Below are positions 1 to 10,256 of a stretch of 64,000 nucleotides of DNA, in pieces. The DNA comes from Cydia pomonella (lineage: Eukaryota; Arthropoda; Insecta; Lepidoptera; Tortricidae): contig NC_084723.1 of the NCBI RefSeq assembly GCF_033807575.1, forward strand, positions 6,515,247 through 6,579,246, given 5' to 3'. The position numbers were made by a program, and so were the translations under genes. Below the pieces are notes generated by a model. That model saw only the letters and a list, made by a program, of their open reading frames with translations, was not told the DNA's origin and searched no databases. Positions within the stretch are counted from its first letter, which is position 1; each line of letters starts with the position of its first letter.

Positions 1-224
1 CAAAGCAATATCAATGGCACAAGCAAGATACAGCTTCAACTGCTCTTGGTCGGCCGCGGCAAATTTTGCGCAAATGGCAAAATAGTGGCGGTGGTTTCAC
101 TGTATTTCTCGATAAGGTTGTTTTTGATGCATTTGTGTACCAGTGCCAGGAATTGCCTATAGGTATTTGGAAAAATTTGACACACGTTGCCGTAGCCCGG
201 GTGGCTGAGGGGCTTACTGCGCGG

Positions 225-311
225 CTTACGTGGGCGATGACTCGCGAATGCGACGCGGCGCGGCGCGGCACGGCGCGGCGGCCCAACGGCATTCGGAGAT
301 CGCCCACGTAG
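225..311. repeat. G+C-rich inverted repeat
   Basis: Arms cttacgtgggcgat and atcgcccacgtag enclose a run of gcggcgcggc motifs. The composition is very unlike the surrounding A+T-rich DNA. It is probably a palindromic MITE or its core. The ORFs crossing it on both strands are low-complexity and are not supported as genes. Confidence 0.45.
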
Positions 312-407
312 GACATTTCCATAGGTATCAAGGATTGAATTCACCCGCGCCGCGCCGCTTCGCTTTCGCGAGTTATTCGCTCAGGTAAGACACTGCCTTA
401 GGTAACT

Positions 408-480
408 TCAGCGATAGCAGAGGGCACTGGGTCGATTCCAGCCCTGGGCACTGGGACTGGGAGGCCCAGATCACTCTTTT
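408..480 (+). repeat. tRNA-headed SINE fragment
   Basis: It contains a box-B-like gggtcgattccagcc followed by ctgggcactgg. The same pattern is seen in reverse at 42869-42960, so this is a truncated copy of that family. Confidence 0.45.
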
Positions 481-1103
481 TCTTCGTAAATGACATTTAT
501 TTCGGTTCATATTTTTAGAATCCGAATTTCGCCCGGCCCGAACTTTAATCATATTATAACTCCGCAACTATTAATTACTGAAATTTTAAACTACACCATT
601 TGCGTAAAAGATCTAACCGCAATCCGGTTTTAAAGGAATATCGACTCAGTTTCAAGTGTCACATGGTTCAAAATTTTATAATAAATAACGTTTAGATGCA
701 GTGCATGGAATTTTAACGCGTAATTAGGAGGATAGTATGGCAATTATAGCTTTACAGGGTGAAATTTTCGAAGGGATGAGAAATAAAAAGACGTGATTAA
801 GTACGGAAAGATAAATTTGAAACAGATGTTGATTAGTATCAAAGTTTATGGTTTTTATTCGTTTTTGAAATACTTATTAGCAACTTATCGTATCAATTCG
901 CAACGCAACGGCGTTACAGTGTAACAGTAGTATTATTTATTATGTATATTTAAAATGTAAATTTTATCTATGAATCAGGTGAGTACAAATCCGGAAATGT
1001 TTCAAGGCGCTTTTCTGTACGATTTAGATTTAAATGTAATAAATAAATATAATAATAATAGTAGATACTATCATGTGAATAATAATCATCTTCCGAGTCT
1101 TCT
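480..1103. other. No recognised feature
   Basis: A+T-rich sequence without a convincing ORF, RNA gene or repeat boundary. Confidence 0.5.
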
Positions 1104-1300
1104 GACCGATCTAGCCTAGTCAAGTGGGTAGTGACCCTGTCTATGAAGCCGATGGTCCTGGGTTCGAATCCGGGTAAGGAAGGAAGGAGTTATTTGTATG
1201 ATAAACACAGGTTCCTGAGTCATGGACCTTTGGGAGAAGTGTGTGGGCCGAAGCCAACATCGCAGAGGCCCTTTAAGACAAGTTTTATTATTATTAATTA
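1104..1300 (+). repeat. tRNA-derived SINE, forward copy with a different tail
   Basis: The head has a box-A-like gcctagtcaagtgggtag and a box B, gggttcgaatcc. The head matches the four reverse-strand SINEs near 8, 19, 39 and 41 kb. The tail (gtgtgggccgaagccaac) differs from theirs, which suggests a subfamily or a chimeric tail. Similar lepidopteran SINEs have been called Metulj; the assignment is tentative. Confidence 0.65.
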
Positions 1301-2295
1301 GATATTATTTCTTGCCTTTTGTTTCGTTCAAATAACCAACTATTTTATGTATATCGGTTAATTAACAATGCATTAAAATGGTAAGTATCCTATTGAGAGA
1401 AAAATCACTTCATTGACACTGCGCAACTGTCATAAATACTCATAACAAAAGACGTTCTTTTCAACGACTATCAATAAGGTACCAGTTTCCAGGAAACTTC
1501 ACAATCAGTCACGAAAAGTGATTTCTTGTCACATCTGAATTCCCACCCTGTAGGTATAATTTCAATAATCTTGCCGTACATAACATCTCATTGATAATAC
1601 TACGTAATTATATTATTAAAACGCGAATCATTTTTAATGTATATTTAATGTTTAATGTAAAATTGTTAATGAATGCTGTGTATCTACTGATTGGATAGCC
1701 TAATAAGGCAATTTGATGCATGTAAATTAAATGTAATTAGAGATTAGAGGTAGTTGGCTAAAAATAAATGGAGGCTTAATATTCTGATTGTAATAACAGA
1801 AACCAGAACCTTACCAATACAAAACAAATCCATCAATTCATTATCCGTTATTATTATCAAAAACGTTTCTTATTTAAAAGAAGCAGTCACGACAATTATA
1901 AAAGGGGCATAATGATTGAATTTTAAAAACAATATATAAAATTGCATATTATCGCTCCAATATACTAAAATAGATTTCAAATAAATTAAAATGTCGAACA
2001 TATTCAATATAGGCGGATCGCATTAAGAGGCCAATTGTAAAACAGTTATTTTACGTGCCGATCAAACAAATAAACACATACACCTATTTCAGAAATTACC
2101 CTTTGCCATTCGGTTATAAATGAAGCCAATTTCACACCCTAGATTCTGTCTACGCTAACTTTGCACTGACTTCAACAGAACAAAGTGAGGGAATATCATT
2201 ATAAAGTTCATATTTTCATAGAAATTTGACATTGATATGATAAGGTATATTTATATTTACGTAAGATACATTTAGTCACTTAAGCTATAACTAAA
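1301..2295. other. No gene; part of a dispersed repeat near 2135-2245
   Basis: Mostly featureless A+T-rich DNA. Around 2150-2245 the order 'ctttgcactgac ... agaacaaagtgaggga ... catagaaatttgacat' resembles the left half of the repeat at 17345-17496. Confidence 0.4.
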
Positions 2296-2652
2296 CGTCT
2301 AGGAGCGTTTGAGATGCGGGTATACAGGAGAATATTGAAAATCTCATGGATGGGTAGAGTAATAAATGTCAGCCTGCTGCAGAGAGTGCAAAAGAGAAGA
2401 AAATTTTTAGATAACAAATTTAAGATTCGGAAACTGCAGTACTTTGGTCATGTATTGCGAAATGACAAATACCGCCTCCACCAGCTGACAATACAGGGGA
2501 AATCCAAGGCAAACGAAGTAGAAGACGTATCTCGTGGCTCAAAAACCTCAGCACCAGATCGCTGTTTCGAGCTGCAGCATCAAAGAAAAAAAAATAGCCC
2601 ATAAGGGCTAATCATATCATCAGGCAGGAGACGGCACTATAAGAAGAAGAAA
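2296..2652 (+). pseudogene. LINE ORF2 C-terminal relic (RTE/BovB-like)
   Basis: The frame reads RLGAFEMRVYRRILKISW, then KRRKFLDNKFKIRKLQYFG and GHVLRNDKYRLHQL. This is the typical C-terminal 'connection' of non-LTR retrotransposon ORF2 proteins. A frameshift follows near 2500; beyond it the other frame gives SRRRRISWLKNLSTRSLF, the expected end of such proteins. It finishes in a gaagaagaaag tail. It is a 5'-truncated dead LINE copy. Confidence 0.75.
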
Positions 2653-2817
2653 GATAAAGATAAAAACAATTTATTCGTGACAGACACAAACATGTACGAA
2701 TATGTACAGACAACAAAAACAGAACATTAAGTGAACACACATGAAGACGACAAACAAAACAAAAAACATAGCTTTTAAAAATATAAGAAATTTGGTTTAC
2801 AATGAACGCGAATTAAT

Positions 2818-2895
2818 AATGACGTCACCACACTTTGTTCATAAAAATGTTATGCAGAGTAAACTTGGTCCTATTTTAGTCAAATTTCCGTTGAT
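2818..2895 (+). repeat. Fragment of a dispersed MITE
   Basis: The order 'atgacgtcaccacactttgtt ... atgcagagtaaacttggtcc' recurs at 17438-17496 and 61830-61890. It is one end of a short nonautonomous DNA element. Confidence 0.5.
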
Positions 2896-3209
2896 AGAAA
2901 GCCCATTTTCCTCGAAATCACACGATCGTGTCAGGAGATAGCATCGGCCACGTTACATTCGGCCGATGTTCGTTCAAAAGCAACGTGGCTTCATCGCTTG
3001 ACGCTTCAGTTTACTAATGTACTAGCAGACTGCCGTAGCTATTAACAGAGAATAGAAAATAGAACCTACTGACGTACGACTATATTTGAGCTTCAAAAAC
3101 CAACAGATATAGAGTGACACTTACGCATAAAGGTAATTGGCTACTTGACAGTTTTTTGTAAATAATGTCAATCGATCTTAATTTCCCTGAGAATCTAATG
3201 TCTAAACAA

Positions 3210-3375
3210 CACAAAGGTCAGAAATGAGAATTAAAGTCTTACGCTCGCACTCAACGATTGAAACGCCTCTAACAAAATGATATTGTAATGTGACGTCAAA
3301 TTACATTAGTCGATCCAAAATGTATGGAAGATCGAGAAAATTGCTATTTTGACCCTGAAATATTACAATTTATTT
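3210..3375 (+). repeat. Fragment related to the interior of the 30.6-31.3 kb element
   Basis: The run from 'aaaggtcagaaatgag' through 'gaaacgcctctaacaaaatgat' to 'gaaaattgctatttt' parallels 30876-31020 with many substitutions. It is an old second copy of that repeat. Confidence 0.45.
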
Positions 3376-3448
3376 TTCAATAAAATGTAAGGAATCAAAT
3401 GGTACCATTTTCTTTTTTATCTTTGAAAGTAAAAAAAAATGCACCGGT

Positions 3449-3567
3449 CTTGTATTTTTTTATAATCTCAATATTATTATGTGTTTTCAAATTCCACTTT
3501 TTTGTTTTTTGAGATTTTCGAGCCTCGTATTTTTTTATAACCTCAATATGTCTTTTCAAATTCCACC
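3449..3567. repeat. Local tandem duplication, about 80 bp
   Basis: The order 'tcgtatttttttata..ctcaatat' then 'ttttcaaattccac' occurs twice, near 3450-3508 and 3524-3567. It is A+T-rich with no coding potential. Confidence 0.5.
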
Positions 3568-4086
3568 ATTTTATAATAGATGGCTCATTTTCTTTTAGCT
3601 AAATTTTGTTATAATAGGGAAGCCATCACGTATATGAACATTTCGTGAGTGGGAAAGAGGAATACTAATGACAAATCGGCCAAGAGCATGTCGGGCCATG
3701 ATCAGTGTAGGGTTTCGTAATTACTATTCTGTCAAAATAGGCAAAATGGGGGTTATTAGTAGTTAAAAGCATAAGGTAATACCTTTGCAGCGCTTTGTAC
3801 GTGTTTTTTACTAAAAAAAGAAGATTTTTTGCAATAACTCAAAAACAACTGGACCGATCATCATAACGTGATCACTTTACCGTACCGTCTAGGCTTAGGC
3901 GGCCGTTCAAAAGCTAAGCGTTACTGACCTTTCTCGACTTTTCTCATTAAATCCTACATTTTCCACCTTAGATTTCAATAAACTTCAACGAGCCAAGGTC
4001 ACGTCTAGGCACTATTTGTATTCGCAGAACAAATTACACGCTCAACTGGAAAATATGGAAATCCGAGCGTGAACGAAATACGAAAC
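3568..4086. other. No recognised feature
   Basis: No ORF or clear repeat boundary was found. Confidence 0.45.
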
Positions 4087-4197
4087 TGAGGGCATACCGC
4101 GAACCACGTTCGACGTGTTGCTTCTCTGTCGCACTTGTAAATTCGTTCATTAGTGTGTTAGGGAGGCAACACGTCGAACCACCGCGGTGGGCCCTCA
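4087..4197. mobile_element. Palindromic MITE ('taccgcgaaccacgttcgac' family)
   Basis: The left end tgagggcataccgcg pairs with the right end cgcggtgggccctca. The inner arms cgacgtgttgc and gcaacacgtcg also pair. A related copy lies at 55988-56081, and two more distant relatives are at 5627-5758 and 57098-57322. Confidence 0.7.
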
Positions 4198-4509
4198 ATT
4201 AAAATGATGAAGAAAACAAATTAGAATGTTAAGAAGGGCCTAACCTAAATATATAGTTTTTATAATTGAATATTTACACTTTTTCATAGAGGAAAACTGT
4301 CTTTTTTTTGTACACGAAAACTATACAATGGCAAGGCAAAACGGAAAAGTTGGCTCGATAGAAAAAAATCATGAAAACATGTCTGATTTCATTTCTTTCC
4401 AGTTACAATATACATATCGTCACCCTGTATAACATAGCAGTATCATTTGAATATAACATATTTAAATCTTCTGTCTCAAGTTTCGCGCGGCGCGCCATAT
4501 ATATATATA

Positions 4510-4850
4510 TTTTATACTACGTCGGTGGCAAACAAGCATACGGCCTGCCTGATGGTAAGCAGTCTCCGTAGCCTATGTACACCTGCAACTCCAGAGGAGT
4601 TACATGCGCGTTGCCGACCCTAACCCCACCCCCTTCGTTGAGCTCTGGCAACCTTACTGACCGGCAGGAACACAACACTATGAGTAGGGTCAAGTGTTAT
4701 TGGCTGCGGTTTTCTGTAAGGTGGAGGTACTTCCTCAGTTGGGCTCTGCTCTAGATCTGGAATGACATCTACTGTGCTGTGCCCTACCACACAAGGCGAG
4801 ATGACATTCACATTGCCCATACCTCTCTTTTGGACGTAGTTTAAGGACAT
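4510..4850 (+). repeat. 'tactacgtcggtggcaaac' repeat, longest copy
   Basis: A common lepidopteran dispersed repeat that starts tactacgtcggtggcaaac and passes through ccagaggagttacatgcgcg. It ends near cttttggacgtagtttaagg. The window has at least eight copies on both strands. It encodes nothing; ORFs across it are chance. Confidence 0.75.
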
Positions 4851-5149
4851 ACCCGGGTCCACATATTTTTTTCCTTCTAATTTTCCTACAGTAAAATGAG
4901 GGTTTTAAAAACTTAAATAGAGTGAATATTCATATATTAGGTAAGCATACTCCATCTTAAGCTGCATCAGCACTTACCACCAGGTGCGATTTTCGTTTGT
5001 TTCGATGTTTACCCTTTTCCAGTAAAAAAAAAATTTTGGCTTTAAGTCGTTCTGAATGTTTTTCGGTAGTTACATATTACTCATAAGTTACCTATTTTTT
5101 TTTACAAGCTTTTTTTTATTATTTTTACTTTCCCTGTTAGTATGTATGG

Positions 5150-5420
5150 GACAAATCTTGTAAGTTAAATTTGACCCACTTCCCGGTTTCCGATGAAGCT
5201 GAAAATTTTGCATACATATGTAAGTCGGGTGACAATGCAATATTATAGTACCATCAAGTTGATCTGATGATGGAGGCAGGAGGTAGCCATAGGAACTCTG
5301 TGATAAAACAACGCAACCTAATTGTGTTTGGGGTTTTTAGAATTGTCTCGATGAGTATTAGTTGGCTGTGGAAAAAAAAGTACAATCAGCGATAAAAGCT
5401 TGTACCAAAAATGAAATTTT
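5150..5420 (+). repeat. Single-copy relative of the 120-bp satellite unit
   Basis: Within a longer dispersed repeat ('gcatacatatgtaagtcggg'), the part 5240-5345 has atgatggaggcaggagg, then ggaactctgtgat, then attgtgtttggggtt and gtctcgatgag. This is the order and spacing seen in each 120-bp unit at 58381-60360. It is diverged and not tandem. Confidence 0.6.
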
Positions 5421-5626
5421 TGCCAAAAACTTATTAAGTTCGATTTTATGCATGAAATACAGTTGAGAACAGGATTACAAAATCAAAAATTGTATGGACA
5501 CTCCCGTCCGCTTGTATTTTTAACCAAATTAAAAATTTAAGGGAAATAGGTTCTCAGTTGGGGGAAAAGGTTTATTTTTAAATAGATGCATTGTAGCAGG
5601 TTGACATCAGTCTATAACGAATTGCA

Positions 5627-5758
5627 GGGGGCCTACAGCGAAAACCGAAATTCGCAAATTGCGGCGATCTTTCTCTTTTACTCTGACTAAGACATAATTA
5701 GAGTGACAGAGAAAAATGTCTGCAATTGACGAACTTCGATTTTCGCGGTTATAGCCCA
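5627..5758. mobile_element. Palindromic MITE ('ggcctac..gcgaaa' family)
   Basis: The left arm ggggcctacagcgaaaaccg mirrors the right arm cgattttcgcggttatagccc. The inner motif atctttctcttttactctg is mirrored by agagtgacagagaaaaatg. It is related to the copy at 57098-57322. Confidence 0.65.
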
Positions 5759-5759
5759 G

Positions 5760-5921
5760 ATTAGAGTTAGACCAAGATAAGTTGGCAGCGATTTTGGTAG
5801 CCCAGAATATATAGTACAACTGCCATTTATACATCATATCCTAGAAGTACGACGTTTAAAATAACATTTGCACAGTTTAGGCTATAAAAACGCTGCAAAC
5901 TTAGCTTAGTCTAACTCTAAT
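5760..5921. mobile_element. Complete MITE with about 45-bp terminal inverted repeats
   Basis: The left end attagagttagaccaagat is the inverse of the right end, which closes gcttagtctaactctaat. The interior holds gttggcagcgattttggtag and a diverged inverse copy. Members of this 'gaccaagctaagttggcagcga' family are widespread in Lepidoptera by recall. Confidence 0.75.
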
Positions 5922-6423
5922 TATAACCTTTCACAATATGCTGCACTAAATGAACATTGCGTGCCGAACCATAACATTGTAGTGTTTCCGGGTTGATGTA
6001 AATCCAGTCTTAATTGAATTATAATAGAGATTACCTCATAAATTCGTCTTTAACTATACCAATTTAAGGATAGAAATACAGATTTCATGAGAAATTATTC
6101 GATATTCGTACGTGTAATAAAATTAGGTTGATCGCAGATTTACCTAACTGTAATATAAACTTTTCCCAGTAATCTAACGACCTAACGTACCTTATAAACT
6201 TTTCGCGGTAATCTTGCTTAATTGCCCCGAGAATTTATAACATTGCGTAATACAGTTAGTATATATCTTATACGCAGATGTATTTGTTTTACATTACAAA
6301 ATATTTTGTAATACCTGATACGCGTCCGGCGTTTTTCGATAGAGAAACAGTTGAGTTGCGTGAAAATTGTGAATGTGTGGGAACTGCAAGTGGACTGCAC
6401 ACCAAGTGCACAATTCCCTTAAG
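5922..6423. other. No recognised feature (inside the inferred receptor intron)
   Basis: A+T-rich. No exon-like reading frame encoding receptor TM6 or TM7 was seen on the minus strand. Confidence 0.45.
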
Positions 6424-6532
6424 GGCCACCTCACACTAGCGTCTTTTGAGCGACGGTGTTTAGGCATCGCTATGGGAAATGGCGTCGCTGCGCAGTTGCC
6501 GACGCTCGGAGAACGCTATTTAGTGTGGGGTC
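6424..6532. mobile_element. Palindromic MITE next to the receptor splice donor
   Basis: The left end ggccacctcacactagcgtc pairs imperfectly with the right end gaacgctatttagtgtgggg. A second copy is at 8855-8979. This copy sits about 90 bp inside the intron from the donor. Confidence 0.65.
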
Positions 6533-6616
6533 TCTCTAAAATTTGCAGCCGAGTAGTTTAGTGTGTGTTGGTCTTTGGATAAGAGTGATATGTTTTGTTG
6601 GTATATAGAACTATAG

Positions 6617-6624
6617 TCTTACCT
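6617..6624 (-). other. Splice donor of the receptor exon
   Basis: The minus strand reads AG|GTAAGA with the intron starting at 6622. The reading frame hits TAA immediately across the junction, so splicing is required. The intron then runs off the left edge of the window, since no TM6/TM7 sequence was seen in 1-6616. Confidence 0.85.
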
Positions 6625-7410
6625 GTATAACATCCTCTCCTGTCGATCGGCTTCCACATAGATTCTATAGTACATAAACAACATTATCACTCCCGGGATC
6701 CAGAAACTCACACTACTTGAAATCACGGCATACACTTTGTTCACAGTGAAACTGCACACTTTTGGGTGTCTTTTCCTAAAGTCCAGATGGTCTTCCGTCG
6801 TATACCATCCCATGAAGATCGGTAGGAAGGAGACCAATGCTGGACTACACCATACTACGGCCAGCATGATCCCTAGCTTCCCCGTTGTCATTATTAAAGG
6901 ATAGTCCAATGGCTGTACGATTGCGTAGTATCTATCCACGCTTATGCAACACAGATGCAATATTGAAGCCGAAGAAAAATATACATCCAGGGAATTCCAC
7001 ACATCACACATGAAGTACCCGAATAGCCACTCTCCATTGGTAATCTCCACGCTAAAATTGAAGCACATCGCCCAAATAGCTACCAACATGTCAGCTAGTG
7101 CGAGCGACACGACGAAATAATTCGTGATGACGCGCAGTTTTCTGTGTCTCATGACGGAAACTATGACTAGTAAGTTCCCAAAAATCGCTGCTAGAATAAT
7201 AAACAGCATAATAAGACATTTTATGATAATTAAAGCCACAATTATCGGGTGGTCATCGAACTGTGCATAGACCAAGTCGTTGGTTGTCTCATTAAGTTCT
7301 AAAGATTTGTTGACGTAAGAGTCCGTGAGATACATTGATGTGGAGAGGTCTCTAAAGTCTACAGTGCGGTTGTCGAACGTGTCGATATTGAAGAGTAGGT
7401 CCAGTTTCAT
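6623..7410 (-). CDS. Octbeta1R: Octopamine receptor beta-1R-like GPCR, first coding exon (partial gene)
   Basis: This exon encodes 262 full codons plus two bases of a class A amine GPCR. The extracellular N-terminus has N-glycosylation sequons at N14, N34 and N40. TM1 is about residues 56-83 (GN at 78-79) and TM2 has the sodium-site Asp (D107). C135 and C219 can form the TM3-ECL2 disulfide, D142 is the amine-binding TM3 Asp, DRY is at 159-161, and a serine cluster (231-235) precedes P239 in TM5. The protein should bind octopamine and couple through Gs to raise cAMP, as known for insect Octbeta receptors. The segments QPLDYPLIMT and YYRIYVEADRQER fit Octbeta1R better than Octbeta2R or 3R as I recall them. 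The start is chosen because TGA lies in frame two codons upstream and the context is ACCATGA. The exon ends AG|GTAAGA, in phase 2. TM6 and TM7 are missing and are expected in later exons outside the window. Subtype is inferred; amine GPCR identity is secure. Confidence 0.95.
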
Positions 7411-7510
7411 GGTTCACATGTTATATGGCGTCTATGTGAGATTAATTTCTTTGGTTAAGATAAAGGTGGAGCGGCGGCGGCGCTCGGTCCGAAACAGCAT
7501 GGCGTACGAT
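7411..7510 (-). promoter_or_regulatory. 5' leader of the octopamine receptor exon, with two upstream ORFs
   Basis: The leader lies between the predicted acceptor and the start codon. An ATG at 7500 opens a 22-codon uORF (MLFRTERRRRS...) that ends with TAG at 7432-7434. A second uORF at 7419-7414 is only ATG followed by TGA. Both are in frame with the receptor start, so neither can extend into it. Such uORFs commonly reduce translation of the main ORF; that effect here is inference. The leader contains a CGC-rich stretch unlike the A+T-rich flanks. Confidence 0.6.
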
Positions 7511-7530
7511 CTGAAACAAAATAAAATTTC
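7511..7530 (-). other. Predicted splice acceptor before the receptor exon
   Basis: Read on the minus strand, the sequence is a T-rich tract ending in TTTGTTTCAG directly before the leader. It implies at least one 5' noncoding exon at higher coordinates. No promoter for the gene could be identified in this window. Confidence 0.55.
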
Positions 7531-7914
7531 ATTGAGACCATTACATAATAAGAATAACTACTGCAATAAGCATTTCCTGTACAAATAAATGCATATCATG
7601 CCTACTTATATTCAGAATCATTCAAATTATATTCATCCAAGCTGTTGTTTCAATAATGCCGTCCATACATGGCGACCCTGCCAGGATCTTCATCTTCAGG
7701 TTCATACAATGTGTAAAACCTTTCTTGTTTATGCATTTCCTCAATAAAACGGTACATTTTTTTCCTTAATTGTAACATTTTCACGTTCATAATCAAAGAA
7801 GTTTGCGGCCTAGTTTCATATGCATGATACGATGACTATGATGTGAGTATGCAATCGCCAAACAAATGTAAATGTTAAACGGGTCAATATGAATAACTTT
7901 TTTATTGTGATTTA
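7531..7914. other. No gene; predicted 5' leader intron
   Basis: This sequence lies upstream of the predicted acceptor. It has no ORF of note and no recognised repeat. Confidence 0.4.
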
Positions 7915-8085
7915 TAAATAAATAAATAAATAAATATTATAGGACATTATTACACAAATTGACTAAGTCCCACAGTAAGCTCAATAAGGCTTGTGTCGAG
8001 GGTACTTAGACAACGATATATAATAATGTATAATTTTTTATAAATACTTATATACATAGAAAACACCCATGACTCAGGAATAACG
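7915..8085 (-). repeat. tRNA-derived SINE, truncated copy
   Basis: It matches the tail half of the SINEs at 19181, 39234 and 40719: (aaat)n, attataggacattattacac, caataaggcttgtg, aaaacacccatgac. The tRNA-like head is missing, so this copy is truncated. Confidence 0.75.
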
Positions 8086-8481
8086 CATCCATCCCCGCAT
8101 AACGGGATGAGGCGAGGATAAAAAAAATAAAAAAAATAAACTAGTAAACAAACGAGTTGTACTTTATTCGTACAGAAACTCTCCTATTCAACACGTTGGC
8201 TGATTAGGGCAAGCATTTAACGAAAACGAGGAAATATTAGAGAAATGTTTGTGAATTTACGAATAAATAGTATTCACATTACTAAACATTATCACAATTT
8301 TGTAATATATCAAATCCCATGATATCTCGATAGTTTCCCCGAAATTATTATAACAGGTCTTGTAGTCCGATATCAGAAATTAATTAATACCATTCTTAGT
8401 GGATGATAACGATTTATTATATAAAGGTCCTACGAGGATATTCATTAATTCGATATTATTTATTATTAATTCATCATAAAC

Positions 8482-8633
8482 ATATGTGACCGCGGCCGGA
8501 ATAACGTCCCACTTTCTCGCTTTTCATAAGGACGAGATTTGCTTGTATTTTATAAGAATAACCAGACAAGGCGTCCTTATGGCAATCGGCCAAGTTGGGC
8601 CGTTATGCCGGCCGCGGTCAGCCGGTCACATAT
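8482..8633. mobile_element. Palindromic MITE with G+C-rich ends
   Basis: The left end atatgtgaccgcggccgg pairs with the right ccggccgcggtc plus cggtcacatat. The inner arms cataaggacg and cgtccttatg also pair. Confidence 0.7.
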
Positions 8634-8854
8634 TTTCAAATATGTAAGTAAAAAGTTGGCCTAAAAACATTAACAATAATATTTTTTGGGGTTGGCTCGA
8701 CGTATGCTCATAAGCAATGATTTCCACATTGTTTTTCCAAAAAAAAACATTTAATAATAAACTTTGTATGTTCCGAGTTAACAAGAAGAAAAGATTAACA
8801 ATTTCAGACTTAGACTTTATTATGGTTTATCTATTGTCATAATCAGAGATTTAG

Positions 8855-8979
8855 GTCCACCCCACACTACGGCGTCTAGTTAGCGCTATGGATAATAGCT
8901 GCGCTGTTGCGCCAACGTTGCGTCGAGCAGCAGCCATTGAGTTGCTGACGCTTGGGAAACGCTAGTGTGTGGTGGCCCT
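8855..8979. mobile_element. Palindromic MITE, second copy of the 6424 family
   Basis: It begins gtccaccccacactacggcg and ends acgctagtgtgtggtggccc, an imperfect inverse. Confidence 0.65.
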
Positions 8980-9370
8980 TAGAATAGAATCTCGTAGTTA
9001 AATAAACGTCGATAGAATATTAATTACATTAAAGTAACAAACCTTTACCGACTTTCTAAAATGCTAACAGAATACGAAAATGGATTTTACAACTTTCTTA
9101 GTCCAATATTTGATTGGACTTTAGAATCATAAAAGTTAACAGAAAAAACGTTTATCTGCCTTGGAGTTTAGAATTACTATGTTATGTTGAGATTTAAAAC
9201 GTTTTATAAAGATAAGGTATATTTGAGCGATTTCAAGGAATGACAAGTATAATTATAATTTACCTAGATGGTAAAGAATTGAATGCGTTTTAAATGTCAC
9301 CTACTATAGTTATGAATGGTTAAGTTAGCACTAGTCTCCATACAAAGTAAACTTTCCAAAAATCTGCCAG
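8980..9370. other. No recognised feature
   Basis: A+T-rich sequence without ORFs or repeats that I can place. Confidence 0.45.
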
Positions 9371-9465
9371 CGATGACATCATAGTTGCATGTTTATGCCT
9401 GCCTGTCACTTACATACTTGAAAAACGTGACAGACATGGTGACAGGCAATAAAAATACGAACGTG
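9371..9465. mobile_element. MITE of the 'cttacatacttgttagaacg' family, diverged
   Basis: It contains cttacatacttgaaaaacg and gacagacatggtgacaggc. It is one of seven copies in the window; the others start near 10040, 24735, 26005, 27580, 28974 and 32906. Confidence 0.6.
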
Positions 9466-9470
9466 CATAA

Positions 9471-9598
9471 CGCGCCGGTGGCCCGAACGGTAAGAGCGTG
9501 CACTTTCAATCCGGAATCCGGAGATCGCAAGTTCAAACCCCGGCTCGTACCAATGTGATTTTCCGAACTTATGTATGTATTTATATCTGTTTACCTTC
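9471..9598 (+). repeat. tRNA-derived SINE, head fragment
   Basis: The head ggtggcccgaacggtaagag (box A) and gttcaaaccccggctcg (box B) match the full SINE at 41198-41514. This copy ends soon after cttatgtatg. Confidence 0.7.
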
Positions 9599-10039
9599 AA
9601 TCAGCTCCAGTAAAAAGACACGAGTGAGAAACACCTTAAGAATAAAGATGAGTGCGTAATTTTAGCACATTTTCTTTGTGTTTTTATGAGATTATCTTAT
9701 TACTGTTATTCCGATTTCATTAATACAAATCGCCTCAGAGAAACCAGGACATGTAGGAATAGGAGATAATGCTTACGCGGTTATCACACTGATGAGAATT
9801 CGAACGTCGTTCCAGTGTATAAGCGGGACAGCGCTATGCGCGTATATAGCGATGTCCCGCTCGCACCATCGTAGCCATCGTAGGAATAGATGATGTTTAG
9901 GCATCGTCGATTAGCGAGATGTGCGTAAGCTATAAGCAAGTGTTTTTCACTGTTCTCTATACAGAAAACACTAGCCCACAGCTTATTTAGTCAGTCGCTG
10001 TTTATTTAATCACCTATACCCCGTAAATTATTGCAGCGG
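9599..10039. other. No gene; short inverted repeat near 9815-9870
   Basis: The motif agcgggacagcgctat is mirrored by atagcgatgtcccgct at 9820-9861. Otherwise nothing was recognised. Confidence 0.4.
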
Positions 10040-10160
10040 CGGTATCATGGTCGCATTTTTATCACTTGTCATGTCTATGTGTCACTTTCGCACTAACATA
10101 CTTGTTAGAACGTGACAGGCATGATTACAGATGATAAAACACCGACCATATTAGCCCTAC
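10040..10160. mobile_element. MITE of the 'cttacatacttgttagaacg' family
   Basis: It runs from atcatggtcgcatttttatc to tcggtg-like sequence at accgaccatattagccc. The two halves are imperfect inverses around acatacttgttagaacgtga. Confidence 0.7.
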
Positions 10161-10256
10161 TGGTGACTAAATAAACACCCTGTTAAATGTTGTTATGTAT
10201 AGTTCACACTTGTTTTTCGGCCGAAATTAAGTAGGTGTGATATATTTTTATGACAA

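Noticed and set aside
11..344. Two overlapping minus ORFs of over 100 codons
   Set aside because: They arise from a G+C-rich palindrome; both strands are open and the proteins are rich in R, P and A without motifs.
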